Assembly (NCBI RefSeq): GCF_017309385.1
Contig: NZ_JAFJMJ010000002.1
Span: 806,001-870,000 of the forward strand
Source: Amycolatopsis sp. 195334CR
GTDB taxonomy: Bacteria > Actinomycetota > Actinomycetes > Mycobacteriales > Pseudonocardiaceae
Length of the DNA stretch: 64,000 nucleotides
Direction: 5' to 3'
Shown here: piece by piece, positions 8,278-15,915 of the stretch
Position numbering within the stretch: the first letter of the stretch is position 1
Layout of the letters: each line of letters begins with the position of its first letter
Program-made: the position numbers and the translations under genes
The notes under the pieces: generated by a model
The model's input: the letters and a program-made list of their open reading frames with translations, nothing else
Databases searched by the model: none
Told to the model about the DNA's origin: nothing

Positions 8278-8610
8278 GGCGCGATCACCTCATCTCGTCG
8301 GGTGCGTTACCTCCAGCCCGCCCTCAGGCAATGGCGGGTGGCTGGCGCCCCGAAGGTTCGTCCCCCAGGAGGAAGGCACGCGGCAGGCGACGGCCGTTCG
8401 GACCGTCGCCGCGCGATCACTGGCGCGTGGGGCCTGTGCGGGCACTCCCTCGAACACCTCCGGACATCGAGACCGGCTTTCGGGGGATTCGGGACCGCTG
8501 GCCACCCGGGTTGGTCGATCACCGGCGAGTTCACGTATGCACTCGTTCGTGCAGGTGAGAGCGTGTGCGGAAGCCTCGCGATCGCGGGCTCGGCGCGCCA
8601 CAACGGCTGC
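8278..8610. other. Leader region of the ferritin-like operon
   Basis: About 330 bases between two same-strand genes with no convincing coding sequence. It contains the minus-strand SigK-type promoter motif at 8486-8514, which would give a 5' leader of about 200 bases. No further structure stands out. Confidence 0.5.
8486..8514 (-). promoter_or_regulatory. SigK-type promoter motif, ferritin-like operon
   Basis: On the minus strand CCAACCC (8514-8508), a 16-base spacer, then CGAATC (8491-8486). It matches the motif seen before sigK and three other nearby genes and resembles the mycobacterial SigK consensus as I remember it (CCATCC-N16/17-CGAAT). Confidence 0.6.
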
Positions 8611-9264
8611 TCAGAATCGTGAGGTGAGCACCACCTGGTCGTCGGCGTCGATTACCTGGAAACCGGTGGCGTTGGTGCGCAGGATGGAGCTGTTGAGGTT
8701 GCAGCGCATTTCCGCGGGCCCGGTGCCGATGAATTCGCCGGCGGGGACGCGCTGGTCGCCGGGTCCTGTGATCATTACGCGGTAGGTGCGGCCGGGTTCG
8801 AATCCGCTGCCGGTGAGTTTGATCTCGACTCCCCAGGTGTGCGGGACGAGTTGCGCGGCGGCCTGGATCGGTTGCCCGGTGGCCTGCACGGTGACGTTCT
8901 CCAGCGGCACGGCGGGCGGGTCGGGGTGCAGTTGCCAGCCGAGGGCGATGCCGAGTACCGCGGCCGCGGCTGCCGAGGTGACGGGCAGGGCCCACACCGG
9001 TGCGCGGCGTCGTCGTTCGGCGCGAACGCGGGCGAGTACGGCGTCGGCGAGTTCCGGCGGGGGAGCGGGTGCGGGTGCGCCGAACTGGTCGGGGTCCGCT
9101 GTGGACAGTCGCTGGGCGACGGTGCTCAGTGCGGTCAGTTCGTCGCGGCAGGGTGCGCAGCCGGCGAGGTGGGCGTCGATCTGCTCGCGTTCGGGGTCGG
9201 TGAGCTGGCCCGATAGGTAGGCGCCCAGTGCTTCGCGCAGTGCGCGGTGGGTGTCCTCGATCAC
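8611..9264 (-). CDS. Transmembrane anti-sigma factor with zinc finger
   Basis: 217 residues. The N-terminal zinc-binding anti-sigma domain carries H-x3-C-x2-C in DAHLAGCAPC. One membrane helix at about residues 90-111 (LPVTSAAAAAVLGIALGW) leads to an extracytoplasmic domain of about 100 residues that may sense envelope stress. The ATG at 9264 overlaps the sigma-factor stop (ATGA), the standard arrangement of a sigma/anti-sigma pair. It should hold the upstream sigma factor inactive at the membrane. Confidence 0.88.
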   Translation of the reverse strand: MIEDTHRALREALGAYLSGQLTDPEREQIDAHLAGCAPCRDELTALSTVAQRLSTADPDQFGAPAPAPPPELADAVLARVRAERRRRAPVWALPVTSAAAAAVLGIALGWQLHPDPPAVPLENVTVQATGQPIQAAAQLVPHTWGVEIKLTGSGFEPGRTYRVMITGPGDQRVPAGEFIGTGPAEMRCNLNSSILRTNATGFQVIDADDQVVLTSRF

Positions 9265-9806
9265 GGCTCAACTCCCATCTCTTCCATCACGACCCGCAGC
9301 GACTTGAGGCCGTAGAACAGTCTGCTGCGCAGGGTGCCGGGCGGGATCCCTTGCTCGGCGGCCACTTCCGGATACGGTCGCCCGCGCAGGTAGGTTTCCA
9401 CCAGCGCGACGCGGTGTTCCGGGCTGATGCGCCGCAGCGCTTCCTCGACCACCCAGGCGTTCATCCTGTCCTCGTCGAAGCCCGGTTCCAACTCGGTGCG
9501 CGCGGTCGCGGCGTCGCGGGTCGTGCGGGCGGTGCGGCGGCGGATCTCGTCGATCACCACGTGCCGGGCGATCGCGAACAGCCATCCTCGCAGGCTGCCC
9601 GCCGCCGCGTCGAAGCGTTCGGAGGATCGCCAGGCCCGCAGGAACACCTCCTGCACCACGTCCTGCGCGGCGCCGTCGTCGTGCAGCTGTCGCAGCGCGA
9701 ACCGGTACAGCTCGGCGCCGTGGGCCTGGTAGGCGTCGCGCAGCGACTGCTCGTCGGCGAGCCCGGGTTCCGGGCGGGCCCGGCGCCCGCCCGCGAATCT
9801 GCCCAT
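9261..9806 (-). CDS. ECF RNA polymerase sigma factor
   Basis: 181 residues. Sigma-2 (AYQAHGAELYRFALRQL, then AQDVVQEVFLRAWRSSERFD and LRGWLFAIARHVVIDEIRRR) is joined by a short linker to sigma-4 (LRRISPEHRVALVETYLRGR, then PYPEVAAEQGIPPGTLRSRL). It is partnered with the overlapping downstream zinc-finger anti-sigma gene. It is divergent from the DUF4394 gene, whose promoter region it shares (9807-9956). Upstream on the minus strand TGAAC and CGAATAC occur 17 bases apart and could be an autoregulated ECF promoter, but this is weak. Confidence 0.9.
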   Translation of the reverse strand: MGRFAGGRRARPEPGLADEQSLRDAYQAHGAELYRFALRQLHDDGAAQDVVQEVFLRAWRSSERFDAAAGSLRGWLFAIARHVVIDEIRRRTARTTRDAATARTELEPGFDEDRMNAWVVEEALRRISPEHRVALVETYLRGRPYPEVAAEQGIPPGTLRSRLFYGLKSLRVVMEEMGVEP

Positions 9807-9956
9807 CGAAGACCCCTTCCGCTGCCGTCGCGGTGTATTCGGAGCCGATGGCCGCCGCGTTCAGTCCGGGTGAATTCCGTTCGCGGTTGAACGCGAACGG
9901 GCCGGCGGCCGAACCCCGGAGGCACCGACCACCAGCAGTCGAGAGGGAGACTCGTG

Positions 9957-10796
9957 ATGCGCAAGACAACCGCCGCTGTCGCGGCCGTGGCCGCGATCCT
10001 GGCCACCGGGTTCGGTACCGCCACCGCGTCGGCCACCGGATCGGGCACGACCGGGCCGGGGCTGCTCGTGCTCGGCGAAAGCGGGCTGCTGACCCGGCAC
10101 GATGCCAAGAACCCGCTGTTGATCAAGCACAAGGTCCAGGTCAAGGGGCTGGCCAAGCACGACCGCCTGATCGGCATCGACGTGCGCCCGGCCAACGGCG
10201 TGGTCTACGCGCTGGGCGCCTCGGGCCAGCTCTACACCGTGGACGCGCGATCCGGGAAGGCGACCGGGATCGGCACCCCGGTGCCGCTCGCGGGCAAGGC
10301 GGCCGGGTTCGACTTCAACCCCACCGTCGACCGGATCCGGCTGGTCACCGACACCGGGCAGAACCTGCGACTGCACCCGGACACCGGCGCGGTCGCCGCC
10401 ACCGACGGCGCGCTCGCCTACGCCCCGGGCGACCGGCACGCCGGCGCGCGGCCGCAGGTCGCCGCCTCCGGCTACACCAACAGCGTGGCCGGGGCCACCA
10501 CCACCGCGCTGTACGGCGTGGACTCGGCCAAGGACACCCTGGTCCTGCAAGGAACCGCGCCCGGTGTCACACCGCCGGTCTCCCCGAACACCGGCCAGCT
10601 GTTCACCGTCGGGCGGCTCGGGGTGAACGTCACCTCGGTCAACGGCTTCGACATCGGCGCCGGGAACCAGGCCGTCGCCGCGGTCCGCCTCGGTGGCCTG
10701 GTGCCCGCGCTGGTGAGGATCGATCTCGGCTCCGGGCACGCGAAGGTCGTCTCGCCGCTGCTGACCAAACCGGTTGGCGTCGCCTTCCTCGGCTGA
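9957..10796 (+). CDS. DUF4394 secreted protein
   Basis: 279 residues. A Sec signal peptide (MRKTTAAVAAVAAILATGFG, cleavage near ATASA) is followed by a repetitive beta fold typical of DUF4394. Diagnostic segments are LIGIDVRPANGVVYALG, LYTVDARSGKATGIG, GFDFNPTVDRIRLVTDTGQN and LRLHPDTGAVAATDG. The fold is probably a beta-propeller; the function is unknown. I chose the ATG at 9957 over the adjacent GTG at 9954 because the GAGGGAG site is then 7 bases away. Neighbours are a divergent sigma/anti-sigma pair and sigK, but I found no SigK-type motif upstream of it. Confidence 0.85.
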   Translation: MRKTTAAVAAVAAILATGFGTATASATGSGTTGPGLLVLGESGLLTRHDAKNPLLIKHKVQVKGLAKHDRLIGIDVRPANGVVYALGASGQLYTVDARSGKATGIGTPVPLAGKAAGFDFNPTVDRIRLVTDTGQNLRLHPDTGAVAATDGALAYAPGDRHAGARPQVAASGYTNSVAGATTTALYGVDSAKDTLVLQGTAPGVTPPVSPNTGQLFTVGRLGVNVTSVNGFDIGAGNQAVAAVRLGGLVPALVRIDLGSGHAKVVSPLLTKPVGVAFLG

Positions 10797-10824
10797 GCCC
10801 GCTGGGCCGGGCGTGCGGTGTGGA

Positions 10825-10853
10825 CCAATCCGGTTCCCTTTCGGTGGCGAATG
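10825..10853 (+). promoter_or_regulatory. SigK-type promoter motif, sigK-rskA
   Basis: CCAATCC (10825-10831), a 16-base spacer, then CGAATG (10848-10853). The GTG start of sigK lies about 50 bases downstream, so sigK appears autoregulated. Confidence 0.65.
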
Positions 10854-10906
10854 ACCAGCGAAGACACCGACCGCCCGGCCTCGGTGGTGACGAGCGGAGG
10901 CAGTGC

Positions 10907-11497
10907 GTGGACAAGCGGGTGCCGGTGACGACAGCTGAGCCAGGGGAGGCAGCGCCTGGGCCGGAGGAGTTGCTGCGGCGGGTGGCCGGTGGTGACGAGG
11001 CGGCTTTCGAGGCGCTCTACGACGTGATCGCCGGGCCGGTGATGGGCGTGGTGGTCCGGGTGCTGCGGGATCGTGCGCAGGCCGAGGAGGTCACCCAGGA
11101 GGTGCTGCTGGAGGTGTGGCGCCAAGCCGCGCGGTACGAGGAGGACCGGGCGGCGGCACTGTCGTGGGTTCTGATGATCGCCCACCGGCGCGCGGTGGAC
11201 CGGGTGCGGTCGCACCAGGCCGCACTCGACCGGGACGACCGGGCCGGGCGGATGGACGTGCGGCGGCCGTTCGACCAGGTCAGCGAAGCGACCTTCGCCA
11301 ACGTCGACCAGCGGCGGGTGCGCCGGTGCCTGGGCGCGCTGACCGACCTGCAACGCGAATCCATCGTGCTCGCCTACTACAACGGCTACACCTACCGCGA
11401 GGTCGGTGTGGTGCTGAAGACCCCACCGGGAACGGTGAAAACCCGCATCAGGGATGGACTGATCCGGCTGCGAGACTGCTTGGGAGTGACGTCATGA
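10907..11497 (+). CDS. sigK: ECF sigma factor SigK
   Basis: 196 residues from a GTG at 10907, chosen because GGAGG lies 6 bases upstream. Sigma-2 covers about residues 22-95 (AFEALYDVIAGPVMGVVVRV, AEEVTQEVLLEVWRQAARYE, LSWVLMIAHRRAVDRVRS). Sigma-4 covers about 135-190 (LTDLQRESIVLAYYNGYTYR, then EVGVVLKTPPGTVKTRIRDG). It matches the SigK (ECF19) group, which in mycobacteria controls the MPT70/MPT83 fasciclin proteins. The overlapping downstream gene is an RskA-type anti-sigma factor and a fasciclin lipoprotein gene follows, supporting the assignment. Confidence 0.9.
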   Translation: MDKRVPVTTAEPGEAAPGPEELLRRVAGGDEAAFEALYDVIAGPVMGVVVRVLRDRAQAEEVTQEVLLEVWRQAARYEEDRAAALSWVLMIAHRRAVDRVRSHQAALDRDDRAGRMDVRRPFDQVSEATFANVDQRRVRRCLGALTDLQRESIVLAYYNGYTYREVGVVLKTPPGTVKTRIRDGLIRLRDCLGVTS

Positions 11498-12222
11498 CCG
11501 CCGATCTGCACACGATGACCGGCGCCTACGCGCTCAACGCGTTGTCGGCGTTCGAAAGCGCCGCGTTCGAACGCCACCTCCTCGACTGCGCGGCCTGCTC
11601 GATGGAGGTCCGCGAACTGCGGGCCACCGCCGCCCGGCTGGGCGCCGCGACGGCCGTGGAGCCCACCGCCGAGTTGAAGGCAGCGGTGCTCGCGCACATC
11701 CGCGGCGTCCGCCAGTCGCCCCCGCGGGTTCCCGCCGCGGAAGTGGCCGGGACGCGGAAGAAGCGCGGCACCGTGCTGGCACTGCTGGGCGCCGCCGCGG
11801 CGGCGGTGGCCGCACTGTCACTGGGGATCGACATCGGCCGCGAGGAAGTGCCGCAGGTGGGTATCGCCCAGCCGCAGTTCGACCCGGCGGGAATGGTGCT
11901 GAGCGCGCCGGACGCGGCGACCCTGCGCGATCCGGAGGACGAAGGCGGCACGACCGTGGTGCTTTCCCGCAGCCAGGGCAAGGCCGTTGTGCTGCCCGCG
12001 AACCTGCCGCCGCTGGACGGTTCGCGGGTGTACCAGGTGTGGTTGATCGGATCGGCGGGCCCGCACTCGGCCGGCTTGCTCCAGCCTGACGTACGGCAGC
12101 ACATGCCGCCGGTCGTGACGGATCTGCCGACGGGCACGGACCGGGTCGGTATCACCGCCGAACCGGCGGGTGGTTCGCCGGAGCCGACAACACCCGCGGT
12201 CACGATGATTTCCTTGTCCTGA
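11494..12222 (+). CDS. rskA: Anti-sigma-K factor RskA
   Basis: 242 residues. The cytoplasmic N-terminal anti-sigma domain (MTGAYALNALSAFESAAFER, then HLLDCAACSMEVREL with the H-x3-C-x2-C pattern) is followed by one membrane helix at about residues 92-112 and a conserved extracytoplasmic RskA domain (SRVYQVWLIGSAGPHSAGLL). RskA releases SigK after regulated proteolysis. Its start overlaps the sigK stop by 4 bases. The length is normal for the family. Confidence 0.9.
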   Translation: MTADLHTMTGAYALNALSAFESAAFERHLLDCAACSMEVRELRATAARLGAATAVEPTAELKAAVLAHIRGVRQSPPRVPAAEVAGTRKKRGTVLALLGAAAAAVAALSLGIDIGREEVPQVGIAQPQFDPAGMVLSAPDAATLRDPEDEGGTTVVLSRSQGKAVVLPANLPPLDGSRVYQVWLIGSAGPHSAGLLQPDVRQHMPPVVTDLPTGTDRVGITAEPAGGSPEPTTPAVTMISLS

Positions 12223-12243
12223 CAGGGTCATCACATCGAGTGA

Positions 12244-12273
12244 CCCATCCGCCGGAGGCCCCGGTGCCGAAGT
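12244..12273 (+). promoter_or_regulatory. SigK-type promoter motif, molybdopterin oxidoreductase (leaderless)
   Basis: CCCATCC (12244-12250), a 17-base spacer, then CGAAGT (12268-12273). The ATG of the next gene begins 7 bases after the -10 element, where transcription would start, so the mRNA is predicted to be leaderless; no ribosome site is visible, which agrees. Confidence 0.6.
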
Positions 12274-12279
12274 ACCGGT

Positions 12280-13845
12280 ATGAACGCCTCGAAGCACTCG
12301 TCCGCCGACGCCGCCACACCTCGGCTAGGCGTGGTACGGGCGGCTCTGCTCGGGGTGCTGGCACTGGCCGCCGCATTGGCGGCCGGGCACCTGGTGGCGG
12401 CGTTTATCAGCATCAACGCCTCGCCGTACCTGGCGGTGGGCAACGGCGCGATCGACCTGACCCCGGTGGAGCTGAAGGACTACGCCGTCCGCACCTTCGG
12501 CACCTACGACAAGCTGGTGCTGTTGCTGGGCATGGCCGTGGTGATGGTGGTCCTGGCGGCGCTGGCCGGGATCCTCTCGCGCCGCACCCCAGTGCCCGGC
12601 GCGGTCGCGATCATCCTTTTCGGACTTGTCGGAACGGTCGCGGTCTACCAGCGGCCCGACCTGAGCGGCGTCGCGCTGCTCGCGCCGGTGGCCAGCCTGC
12701 TGGCCGGAACCGGGATCTTCCTGTGGCTCCACCGAATGGCCCTGGCTTCCGGGGAGGAGCACGCCGAAAGCGGGGCCACTTCGCGCCGGAGCTTCCTGGT
12801 CGCCGGAGCGGGTGTGGTGGTCGGTGCGGGAGTGGCGGGTGCGGGCGGGCAACTACTGGCCGGGGCCCGTGACGCCGCCTCTTCCCGAGCCGCGGTCGGA
12901 CAGCTGGTTCCCGCCCGCACAGCACCCGCGATCCCGGCTGACGCCGACTTCGCGAAGCTGGGGACCCCGACCTTCTTGACTCCCAACAAGGATTTCTACC
13001 GGGTGGACACGGCGCTGTCGGTGCCGCAGGTGCGCACCGAGGACTGGAGTCTGCGCATCCACGGCATGGTGGACAACGAGCGGACCTACAGCTTCGCCGA
13101 CATCCGCGACCGTCCGCTGGTCGAACGCACGATCACCATGACGTGTGTGTCCAATGAGGTCGGTGGCACCTATGTGTCCACGGCCAACTTCGTCGGCGTG
13201 GACCTGGCGGACCTGCTGACCGAGGCCGGGGTGCGGCCGGGTGCCGAGCAGTTGTTCTCGACCAGTGTGGACGGCTGGACTGCCGGTACCCCCGTGGCCG
13301 CGGCGCTAGACCGGGGGCGCGGTGCGATGCTGGCGATCGGGATGAACGGTGAGCCGCTGCCGGTGGAGCACGGTTTTCCGGCCCGGATGGTGGTGCCCGG
13401 TCTTTACGGTTATGTTTCGGCCACCAAATGGGTGGTCGATCTGGAGATCACCACCTGGGCGGCTCGCCGTGCCTATTGGCTCGAGCGCAGCTGGGCGGAG
13501 CAGGCGCCGATCAAAACGCAGTCCAGGATCGATTTCCCGAAGGGGTTCGAAACGCTGCCCGCGGGCAAGGTCCGCGTCGGCGGCGTCGCCTGGGCGCAGC
13601 ACACCGGGATCGCCAAGGTCGAGGTGCGCATCAGCCGCGGTGCCTGGCAGGAAGCGACCCTGACCAGGGAAGTCAACCCGGACACCTGGCGGATGTGGTG
13701 GCACGAGTTCGACGTGCCGCCCGGCAGTCACCAGGTCATCTGCCGGGCCACCGACAAATCCGGCTACACCCAGACCGACCAGCGCATGGGCACCGTTCCC
13801 GACGGCGCAACGGGCTGGCACGTCATCAACTTCACCGCCCGCTGA
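12280..13845 (+). CDS. Membrane molybdopterin-dependent oxidoreductase (sulfite oxidase/YedY superfamily)
   Basis: 521 residues. Four predicted membrane helices occupy about residues 18-155. An internal twin-arginine sequence (TSRRSFLVAG, Arg 169-170) with a fifth hydrophobic stretch follows, then the catalytic domain outside the membrane. The Mo ligand is probably Cys 289 in TITMTCVSNEVGG. HGFPARMVVPGLYGYVSATK is the usual pterin-domain motif. The C-terminal about 110 residues form the Mo-co dimerisation (Ig-like) domain. A membrane-tethered periplasm-facing reductase is likely, for example for oxidised protein methionine; the substrate is not shown by sequence. It lies between rskA and a fasciclin gene and carries its own SigK-type motif. 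Confidence 0.88.
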   Translation: MNASKHSSADAATPRLGVVRAALLGVLALAAALAAGHLVAAFISINASPYLAVGNGAIDLTPVELKDYAVRTFGTYDKLVLLLGMAVVMVVLAALAGILSRRTPVPGAVAIILFGLVGTVAVYQRPDLSGVALLAPVASLLAGTGIFLWLHRMALASGEEHAESGATSRRSFLVAGAGVVVGAGVAGAGGQLLAGARDAASSRAAVGQLVPARTAPAIPADADFAKLGTPTFLTPNKDFYRVDTALSVPQVRTEDWSLRIHGMVDNERTYSFADIRDRPLVERTITMTCVSNEVGGTYVSTANFVGVDLADLLTEAGVRPGAEQLFSTSVDGWTAGTPVAAALDRGRGAMLAIGMNGEPLPVEHGFPARMVVPGLYGYVSATKWVVDLEITTWAARRAYWLERSWAEQAPIKTQSRIDFPKGFETLPAGKVRVGGVAWAQHTGIAKVEVRISRGAWQEATLTREVNPDTWRMWWHEFDVPPGSHQVICRATDKSGYTQTDQRMGTVPDGATGWHVINFTAR

Positions 13846-13864
13846 GAAATATTTCCGCACCACA

Positions 13865-13893
13865 CCAAACCGGAGTCCTGGCGACTCCGAATC
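13865..13893 (+). promoter_or_regulatory. SigK-type promoter motif, fasciclin lipoprotein
   Basis: CCAAACC (13865-13871), a 16-base spacer, then CGAATC (13888-13893), about 55 bases before the fasciclin GTG start. Confidence 0.6.
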
Positions 13894-13947
13894 ACCACCA
13901 GAAAACAGGCCGGAGCAGGGCCTGTGTAATCCAATGGAGTGATTTTC

Positions 13948-14628
13948 GTGAACAAGCTTCGCATTGCCGGAATCGGCATCACCGCCGTGGCCGCCCTCTC
14001 GCTGGCCGCCTGCGACAGCGGCGACACCGCGTCCTCCGGGAGCACCGGAACCCCGGCTCCGGCGCCGTCGAGCGAGATGGCGCCGCCGATGTCCAGCCCC
14101 ACCGCTGGTGCGGGTGAAGGTGTGACGACCAACGCCGATGTGTTCGGCCCGGCGTGTTCGCAGCTGCCGCAGGGCAGTGAGCCCGGTTCGCTGGACTCGA
14201 TGGGTCCGCAGCCGGTGGCCAGCGCCGCTTCGACCAACCCGTTGCTGACCAAGCTGGTGGCCGCGGTCAAGGCCACCAACCTGGTGGACACGCTGAACAG
14301 CCAGGAGGCGATCACCGTGTTCGCTCCGGCCGACCCGGCCTTCGCCGAGCTGGGTGACGCGAAGTTCAACGAGCTGGCCGGTAAGCCGGACGAGCTGGCG
14401 CCGATCCTGCAGTACCACGTCGTGCCGAAGCGCTATGACGCCAAGGGCTTGGAGGCCGCGGGTGGTTCGCTGGAGAGCCTGAACACCGCGGGTGGTCCGC
14501 TGAAGATCGAGGGCAGCGGCGAGAACATGACGGTGAACGGCGCGAAGGTGCTGTGCGGCAACATCCCCACCAAGAACGCCACCGTCTTCGTCATCGACAA
14601 GGTGATGATGCCGGGCACCAACAAGTAA
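13948..14628 (+). CDS. Fasciclin-domain lipoprotein (MPT70/MPT83-like)
   Basis: 226 residues. A lipoprotein signal ends in LSLAAC (Cys 22), followed by a Ser/Thr/Pro/Gly-rich linker. One FAS1 domain covers about residues 70-225; its H1 and H2 motifs are ITVFAPADPAFAEL and GAKVLCGNIPTKNATVFVID, with YHVVPKRYD between them. It corresponds to mycobacterial MPT83/MPT70, the best-known SigK targets. The GTG at 13948 is preferred over the GTG at 13939 because GGAG is then 8 bases upstream. The protein is probably anchored to the outer face of the membrane and may act in adhesion or surface maintenance. Confidence 0.88.
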   Translation: MNKLRIAGIGITAVAALSLAACDSGDTASSGSTGTPAPAPSSEMAPPMSSPTAGAGEGVTTNADVFGPACSQLPQGSEPGSLDSMGPQPVASAASTNPLLTKLVAAVKATNLVDTLNSQEAITVFAPADPAFAELGDAKFNELAGKPDELAPILQYHVVPKRYDAKGLEAAGGSLESLNTAGGPLKIEGSGENMTVNGAKVLCGNIPTKNATVFVIDKVMMPGTNK

Positions 14629-14641
14629 CCCGCCCGAACCA

Positions 14642-14681
14642 GCTGCGGCGGCAACCTCCACCCCCGTGTTGCCGCCGCAGC
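14642..14681 (+). terminator. Stem-loop terminator after the fasciclin gene
   Basis: A perfect 14-base GC-rich stem (14642-14655 with 14668-14681) with a 12-base loop, 14 bases after the stop. There is no T run, as is common for actinobacterial terminators. Confidence 0.65.
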
Positions 14682-14772
14682 GTCCTGACCGGGTGCCCCG
14701 AGCAGGCGGGGTGGGCACCCGGAAGCCGCCGCTGTGGCCGCCCATCACTCCGCGACCACAGCGGCGGCGCCA

Positions 14773-14801
14773 CCAATCCGCTCCCGCCGCGGTATCGAAC
14801 T
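14773..14801 (+). promoter_or_regulatory. SigK-type promoter motif, third ferritin-like gene
   Basis: CCAATCC (14773-14779), a 16-base spacer, then CGAACT (14796-14801). The -35 element is identical to that before sigK. The leader would be about 90 bases. Confidence 0.55.
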
Positions 14802-14896
14802 TCCAGTACCGGCGTGGCTCCACCCCGCCTGCATGATCGGCCGTCGCCGGCCCGCCCAGGGATCACCCCGGTCCCGGGCCGAAAGGAGATCGTCAG

Positions 14897-15895
14897 GTGT
14901 TTGGCAAGCGATATGCGGCGTCGATGATCAACCGGAGCGCGGAGAACGAGCAGGACCGGCGGCGGTTCCTGCACGCCGCGGGCATGACCGGGCTGGGGGT
15001 GGTCGGCGCGGGGGCCCTGAACGGGCTCGTGACGCCCGCGGCCGCCGCCGCACCGGCCCAGCAGGCGGGTCGGCAGGCACCGGGAGCCGAGGTGAGTGAC
15101 GCCGCGGTGCTGAACTTCGCGCTCAACCTGGAATACCTGGAAGCCGAGTTCTACCTCTACGCCACCACCGGCAAGGGCCTGCCGGACTCACTCGTCGGCG
15201 GCACCGGCACCCCCGGTGGGGTCACCGGCGGGAAAGCCGTGCGGTTCAAGACAAAAGCGGCCCGCCAGTACGCGCAGGAGATCGCCGGGGACGAGAAGGC
15301 ACACGTGGCTTTCCTGCGCACCGCACTGGGTTCGGCCGCGGTGAGTCGTCCGGCGATCGATCTGCAGAGCAGCTTCACCGCGGCCGCGCAGGCCGCGGGC
15401 CTGGTGAAGCCGGGCAAGCCGTTCGACCCGTTCGGCTGCGAGGAGAACTTCCTGCTCGCCGCCTTCCTGTTCGAAGACGTCGGCGTCACCGCCTACAAGG
15501 GCGCCGCGCCGCTGATCACGAACAAGACCTACCTGGAGGCCGCGGCGGGGATTCTGGCCGTCGAGGCTTACCACGCCGCGAACATCCGCACCGCGCTCTA
15601 CGAACACCGCGGCGGACTGCTCGACCTCGGTCTGCTCGGCCGCGATCTGAAGGAGGCCGCGGGCAAGCTGTCCAACGCCCGGGACAGCCTCGACGGGGCC
15701 ACCGATCTCGACCAGGGTGTGGTCGATGGCAAGGGACAGGCCAACATCGTGCCCGCCGACGCGAACGGAGTCGCGTTCTCCCGCTCGCCAGGCCAGGTGC
15801 TCAACATCGTCTACCTGACCAACAAGGCCGCCACTTCGGGCGGCTTCTTCCCGAAGGGCGTCAACGGCGAGGTCAACACCAGCGCCGCCAACTGA
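14897..15895 (+). CDS. Tat-exported ferritin-like domain protein, long form
   Basis: 332 residues with a GTG start; AAAGGAG lies 8 bases upstream. The Tat-like signal is EQDRRRFLHAAG (Arg 21-23) with a hydrophobic stretch and AAAAAPAQ cleavage zone. Ferritin-like ligand segments are LEYLEAEFYLYA, AGDEKAHVAFLR, LFEDVGVTAYKG and VEAYHAANIRTALYEHRG. A C-terminal extension of about 90 residues is absent from the two shorter paralogues at 7.0-8.3 kb. All three share the NFALNLEYLEA-type signature, so the locus holds a small family of exported ferritin-like proteins. The fold is clear; the cofactor and reaction are not known. Confidence 0.87.
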   Translation: MFGKRYAASMINRSAENEQDRRRFLHAAGMTGLGVVGAGALNGLVTPAAAAAPAQQAGRQAPGAEVSDAAVLNFALNLEYLEAEFYLYATTGKGLPDSLVGGTGTPGGVTGGKAVRFKTKAARQYAQEIAGDEKAHVAFLRTALGSAAVSRPAIDLQSSFTAAAQAAGLVKPGKPFDPFGCEENFLLAAFLFEDVGVTAYKGAAPLITNKTYLEAAAGILAVEAYHAANIRTALYEHRGGLLDLGLLGRDLKEAAGKLSNARDSLDGATDLDQGVVDGKGQANIVPADANGVAFSRSPGQVLNIVYLTNKAATSGGFFPKGVNGEVNTSAAN

Positions 15896-15915
15896 CCCTG
15901 CCGCCCGGCTCCACA

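Noticed and set aside
9807..9956. A SigK-type promoter before the DUF4394 gene
   Set aside because: CGAA occurs several times but never with a CCNNNCC block 16-17 bases upstream.
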